From an uncultured Christensenella sp. (GTDB taxonomy: Bacteria; Bacillota; Clostridia; Christensenellales; Pumilibacteraceae): a DNA stretch of 64,000 nucleotides. Below are positions 60,579 through 64,000 of this stretch, in pieces (positions within the stretch are counted from its first letter, which is position 1; each line of letters begins with the position of its first letter). The DNA lies in the NCBI GenBank assembly GCA_910585955.1, contig CAJUGC010000006.1:62001-126000 (forward strand), given 5' to 3'. The notes under the pieces were generated by a model. The model searched no databases. It was not told where the DNA came from and worked only from the letters and a program-made list of their open reading frames with translations. A program made the translations under genes and the position numbers.

Positions 60579-63413
60579 ATGTTGGAAAAAGTGAGGCAAA
60601 ACAAAATAATAAAGGGCGTCTGCGATTTCGGACGCACGCCGTGGTATATAGCGATAATCGCCGCGGTAGTTTTCCTTTCTCATGTTTTCGGTCTCGAATA
60701 TATTGCGTTTTGGACGGTCGGCATAACGGCTTCTTTTATGCTCGTTATGAGCGACGACGCGACTCCTATAGTTCCTTGCGTCATGCTTGCTATGTTTTGC
60801 ATTTCGAAAGAAAACGGCGCCAAGCACGATCATTCCGCAGGGATATTGACTACCACGGCGTTTTTCGTGAATGCGGGTATAATAGTCGCTCTCTTTGCGG
60901 CGGCGATAATTTTCCATATAGTTTATTATAAAAAGTATTCGTACTTCAAGAAAAAGACCATGCTCGCTTGGGGCTTCATCGCGCTCTCTTTGGGCTTTGT
61001 CACGAACGGTTTTTTTTATAAGGACTATAATTTTCTGAATCTTCCTTACGGACTGTCGTTCGCCGTGCTGTATTACGGCGTGTATCTCGTATTCTTTCAT
61101 CTCATAAAGTGGAAGAAAGGTTTTTCCATGCGTTACCTTGCTTTTACGCTCTTTGCGATGGGGCTTGTGATCGCTGCGGAAATAGGAGTATTGTGGCTTC
61201 AAAACGAGGAACTCAGACAGACGGGTAATAAAAGTTTGGTTTGGCTCGGTTGGGGACTCAGCAACGCCATAGCCTACGTTTTTATGCTCACGATGCCGTT
61301 CGCGTTCTATCTTGCGCACACGGAAAAATTTTCTCTCCCGTATTTTATGGGCGCAAGCGCGATGCTCGTCGCCGTAATCTTTACCTTCTCGCGCGGTTCG
61401 CTTATAGTAGCGCTTCCGATGTACGTTGCGGGGACGATTTTCTCCTGTCTGTTTGCAAGGAACAAACTTCCGTTGTGGATCTCCGCAGGCATAATTTTCG
61501 CGATCTCGGTAGTGGTAATAGTTTGCTATCGCGAGCAGCTCTACAATGTGTTGAATTTTTATATCGAAAGAGGGCTGAACGACAGCGGGCGCTTTGAGCT
61601 TTGGAAAGAAGGTTGGGAGGCGTTTTTATCCGCCCCCGTTTTCGGCGTCGGTATGTTTTACCGCTTCGGCGAAGTGCTGACGTCGTTTACCTGGTTTCAC
61701 AATACGATTATCCATTTTCTCGCGACAGGCGGAATAGTGGGGCTCGGCTCGTATATTTTCCATCGCGTGCAGACCGTTGTGATGTACTGTAAAAAACCTT
61801 CCGTAGACAGACTTTTCGCGGGCTTTGCGATATTGTGTCTGCTCGCAAACAGTATGCTCGACGTAGCGATGAGTATCCAAAACATGGTGATGTTCTACGG
61901 CATAATCCTTGCATTTTCGGAAAAAGACTTGCTGTATCACTGCGGCAAGATCGACGCAAACGGAGAGGAAATAACCGATCCTCAAAAGCAGCTCGAAGCG
62001 GCGGCGGCGGCAAGGAACGGGCTGATTTTCGGCGAGGGAAAAAAGGTCAAAAACGTAATGCTTTCGTCGCCTTCGAGCGAGGTTTTCTCTCCGGCGTCGG
62101 AGAGCGCGGCGACCGTCAACGGCGAACTGGACAAGAGCTTTGCCGAAACGATTTCGCCCGAGAAAGTCAAACAGCCGCCCTTAAACGATAAGAGCACGAA
62201 AAAAAACATTCAAAAGTCTGCGGACAGCGTGAAAAAAGCGCGCGTTCTCTTTCCCGCTGTGGAGGCGGGACTGGGGCATATCATGCCCATGGAAAGCGTA
62301 AGAAAAGTTTTTGAAGAGAAGTACGGCGACAGAGTGGAAACAGTCGCCACGTCGTTTTATAAAGACGCGGAAAGCGAAGCGATGCGCAAGCTGGAAAGGC
62401 TGTTTGTCAGCACGGTAAATATGCAGAACAAGGTGCGCGGTTACGGCAAACTGTCCTGCCTTGCCATGAGTCTTTTCGGGCACATCTCGCTTAAAGCCAT
62501 CATGGAATCTTTTGTTCGCGAATCTTATCCGGACGGCTTGAAGCGCATGACCGAGTTCGATGCCGACCTCGTGTTCTCGACGCATTGGGCTACGGCTTAC
62601 TATGCCGCTCGAATCGATAAAAAGCCTATAAATGTTCAGTATTGTCCCGACACGCGCATAGACGTACTGTGGGACACGGGGGCGGACGTTACGTTTTGTC
62701 CTTCCAAAGCGGCGATAGAGCGTGCGCGAAGCAAAACCGCTTTCGAGGGCGTTAACTTTAATTATTCGCCGTTCGTCATTCGATCCAGCGCGTTCGAAAC
62801 TTCGCGCGACAAAGCGGAGCTTAGAAAGGAACTCGGACTTTGGCAGGATTGTCCCACCGTTACGCTTGCCGACGGAGGCTACGGAGCGGGACGGCTCGGA
62901 AAGACCGTGCGCGAGCTTTTGAAGTCCGAAAGAAGGCTCAATATCGTAGCTATCTGCGGTAAGAACGTCAAGCTCCATGAAAAGCTCGGGCAGGAAGTCG
63001 TCCCGGAAAATATCAATTTCAAAAACCTGTCGTTCACGAACGATATGATCAAGTACATCGCCGCCGCAGATATATTTATGGGCAAGAGCGGCGCGAGCAG
63101 TATGGCGGAACCGAGATTTTTCGGTGTGCCGATGATAGTCACGATGTTCGCGACTCCCATAGAGCGCGACAACGCCCGTTTCTATATCGAAGAAGTCGGT
63201 TGCGCGGAAAAACATTTCAACGTCAAGAAAGCCGTTGCGCGCGCCTATGAGCTTTTAGACAATCCCGACGAATACAATCGCCTGAAAGAAAACGCGCTTA
63301 AAGGGAGCGAATCGAACGGCGCGGAATACGTCGCCGATATGCTCTACGAAATTCTCGTAAATAATTTCGAAACGGACGGGAACGGAAACGTAACGAGGCG
63401 TAGGATAGGTTAG
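60579..63413 (+). CDS. fusion of O-antigen polymerase/ligase-like (Wzy/WaaL) and GT28/MGDG-synthase-like glycosyltransferase
   Basis: 944 residues. About 15-450 has 11-12 membrane helices with the Wzy_C/ligase pattern (FTFSRGSLIVALPMYVAG; the long loop NDSGRFELWKEGWEAF and VFGVGM). Residues 450-550 are a charged linker. About 552-935 is a cytoplasmic GT-B glycosyltransferase of the MurG/MGDG-synthase type (ARVLFPAVEAGLGHIMPMES; FSTHWATAYYAARIDKKP; VTLADGGYGAG; MGKSGASSMAEPRFFGVPM as the donor site). One chain thus joins polymerisation or ligation of an undecaprenyl-linked glycan to sugar transfer. Located 9 bases after uppP. No stop or frameshift lies at the junction, so the fusion looks real. 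Confidence 0.85.
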   Translation: MLEKVRQNKIIKGVCDFGRTPWYIAIIAAVVFLSHVFGLEYIAFWTVGITASFMLVMSDDATPIVPCVMLAMFCISKENGAKHDHSAGILTTTAFFVNAGIIVALFAAAIIFHIVYYKKYSYFKKKTMLAWGFIALSLGFVTNGFFYKDYNFLNLPYGLSFAVLYYGVYLVFFHLIKWKKGFSMRYLAFTLFAMGLVIAAEIGVLWLQNEELRQTGNKSLVWLGWGLSNAIAYVFMLTMPFAFYLAHTEKFSLPYFMGASAMLVAVIFTFSRGSLIVALPMYVAGTIFSCLFARNKLPLWISAGIIFAISVVVIVCYREQLYNVLNFYIERGLNDSGRFELWKEGWEAFLSAPVFGVGMFYRFGEVLTSFTWFHNTIIHFLATGGIVGLGSYIFHRVQTVVMYCKKPSVDRLFAGFAILCLLANSMLDVAMSIQNMVMFYGIILAFSEKDLLYHCGKIDANGEEITDPQKQLEAAAAARNGLIFGEGKKVKNVMLSSPSSEVFSPASESAATVNGELDKSFAETISPEKVKQPPLNDKSTKKNIQKSADSVKKARVLFPAVEAGLGHIMPMESVRKVFEEKYGDRVETVATSFYKDAESEAMRKLERLFVSTVNMQNKVRGYGKLSCLAMSLFGHISLKAIMESFVRESYPDGLKRMTEFDADLVFSTHWATAYYAARIDKKPINVQYCPDTRIDVLWDTGADVTFCPSKAAIERARSKTAFEGVNFNYSPFVIRSSAFETSRDKAELRKELGLWQDCPTVTLADGGYGAGRLGKTVRELLKSERRLNIVAICGKNVKLHEKLGQEVVPENINFKNLSFTNDMIKYIAAADIFMGKSGASSMAEPRFFGVPMIVTMFATPIERDNARFYIEEVGCAEKHFNVKKAVARAYELLDNPDEYNRLKENALKGSESNGAEYVADMLYEILVNNFETDGNGNVTRRRIG

Positions 63414-63443
63414 GGAAAACGAACCTTTCGCGGTATTCTCTAA

Positions 63444-63449
63444 TATAAT
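63444..63449 (+). promoter_or_regulatory. possible -10 box of ddl
   Basis: TATAAT at 63444-63449, 28 bases before the ATG. No good -35 at the proper distance, so it may be a weak or activator-dependent promoter, or ddl may be read from the upstream operon. Confidence 0.35.
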
Positions 63450-63477
63450 AGAGAAGAACTAAAAAGGGAGGTTCGGT

Positions 63478-64000
63478 ATGATTGCCGTGATTTTCGGAGG
63501 ACGCTCGTGCGAACACGACGTCAGCATTGTTACGGGGCTTATGACTCTTCACAGTATCAAAAAAGCCATACCCGTATACATAGACAGAGAGGGGAAGTTT
63601 TGGTGCGGAAAAGAGCTTGAAAACGTGGATTTTTACAAGAAGTTTTCTACGCGCTCTTTGAAACGCGTGCATTTTATGCCTTCGGACAGAGGGCTGTATA
63701 CGGATAAAGGAAAGAGACTCTATACGCTCGAAGCGGCGGTAGTATGCTGTCACGGCGCGTACGGCGAGGACGGCTGCTTGCAAGGTCTCTTGGAGATAAG
63801 CGGTATTCCATATACCTGCGGCGGAGTGCTTGCGGGCGCGGCGGGAATGGATAAGATAGCGATGAAGCAACTCTTTTCGGCGGCGGGGCTTCCGTGCGTA
63901 AATTACATCGGCGTAAAGAGAGCGGACTTCGAAAGCGAAAAGTACGATTTCGTGACCGAACTGAAGTCGGATTTTTCTCTGCCGCTTATAGTTAAACCCG
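63478..64000 (+). CDS. ddl: D-alanine--D-alanine ligase (partial, runs off the window)
   Basis: The first 174 residues are present. MIAVIFGGRSCEHDVSIVTG is the Ddl N-terminal signature, CCHGAYGEDGCLQGLLEISG the substrate-binding block and GAAGMDKIAMKQLF the start of the ATP-grasp domain, with PLIVKP at the edge. It joins two D-Ala for peptidoglycan precursor synthesis. AAAGGGAGG lies six bases before the ATG at 63478. The catalytic C-terminal part is outside the window. Confidence 0.94.
   Translation, partial: MIAVIFGGRSCEHDVSIVTGLMTLHSIKKAIPVYIDREGKFWCGKELENVDFYKKFSTRSLKRVHFMPSDRGLYTDKGKRLYTLEAAVVCCHGAYGEDGCLQGLLEISGIPYTCGGVLAGAAGMDKIAMKQLFSAAGLPCVNYIGVKRADFESEKYDFVTELKSDFSLPLIVKP

Overview
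The window looks like a chromosomal segment of an uncultured, anaerobic, spore-lineage member of the Bacillota (class Clostridia). A Christensenellales-like gut lineage is my guess from codon use and gene content, and it is not proven. The supporting evidence is Gram-positive style Shine-Dalgarno sites and TTGACA/TATAAT promoters, sporulation genes (spoIIE, yabP, yabQ, a SpoVB-like flippase), oxygen-protection rubrerythrins, pyruvate formate-lyase with its activase, and the double-hairpin intergenic repeats familiar from gut Clostridia. I see no rRNA, tRNA, CRISPR array, integrase or transposase.

Layout. 1-8.3 kb: a copper P-type ATPase with a CopZ-like tail, a tiny Cys-rich protein, a reverse rubrerythrin, a TM2/DUF2752 pair diverging from an XRE regulator with repeated operator-like boxes, a frameshifted lipoprotein metallopeptidase, an amidase and fabV. 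9.7-18.3 kb: an RHS polymorphic-toxin island. A 1726-residue RHS protein switches to AT-rich sequence exactly at the end of its core and is followed by AT-rich immunity-type or orphan genes. A 37-bp duplicated gene end and an amber-broken small gene mark past rearrangement. 18.4-27.7 kb: a tightly overlapped operon (CtpE-like P-type ATPase, GH2 protein, pflB, pflA, galK). 28.3-35.4 kb: fabZ, a MIT-AAA (Vps4-like) ATPase, then a 1220-residue membrane-anchored protein built of four divergent modules, followed by recF and a LoaP/NusG paralogue.

35.4-48 kb: a TraX-family gene broken by a 20-bp tandem duplication, an unknown 217-residue protein, a phosphohexomutase, transketolase, a YfbR-like HD nucleotidase, a SpoVB-like flippase, serS, a two-TM acidic-tail protein and a GH3-like protein. 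48-57.4 kb: spoIIE behind a Spo0A box, an acidic-tail membrane protein with an apparently leaderless mRNA, an ROK glucokinase, rubrerythrin, trmL (also apparently leaderless), yabPQ and tex. 57.7-64 kb: envelope polysaccharide genes: a nucleotide-sugar 4,6-dehydratase, uppP, a single polypeptide joining an O-antigen polymerase/ligase to a GT28-type glycosyltransferase, and the start of ddl.

The large intergenic gaps (27.7-28.3, 41.6-42.0, 52.6-52.9 and 57.4-57.6 kb) are not empty. They are mosaics of a shared roughly 115-bp palindromic element placed just 3' of a gene, a double-hairpin repeat and smaller hairpin units. Two glycosidase-family proteins in the window (GH2, GH3) each lack a catalytic carboxylate that the family normally has.
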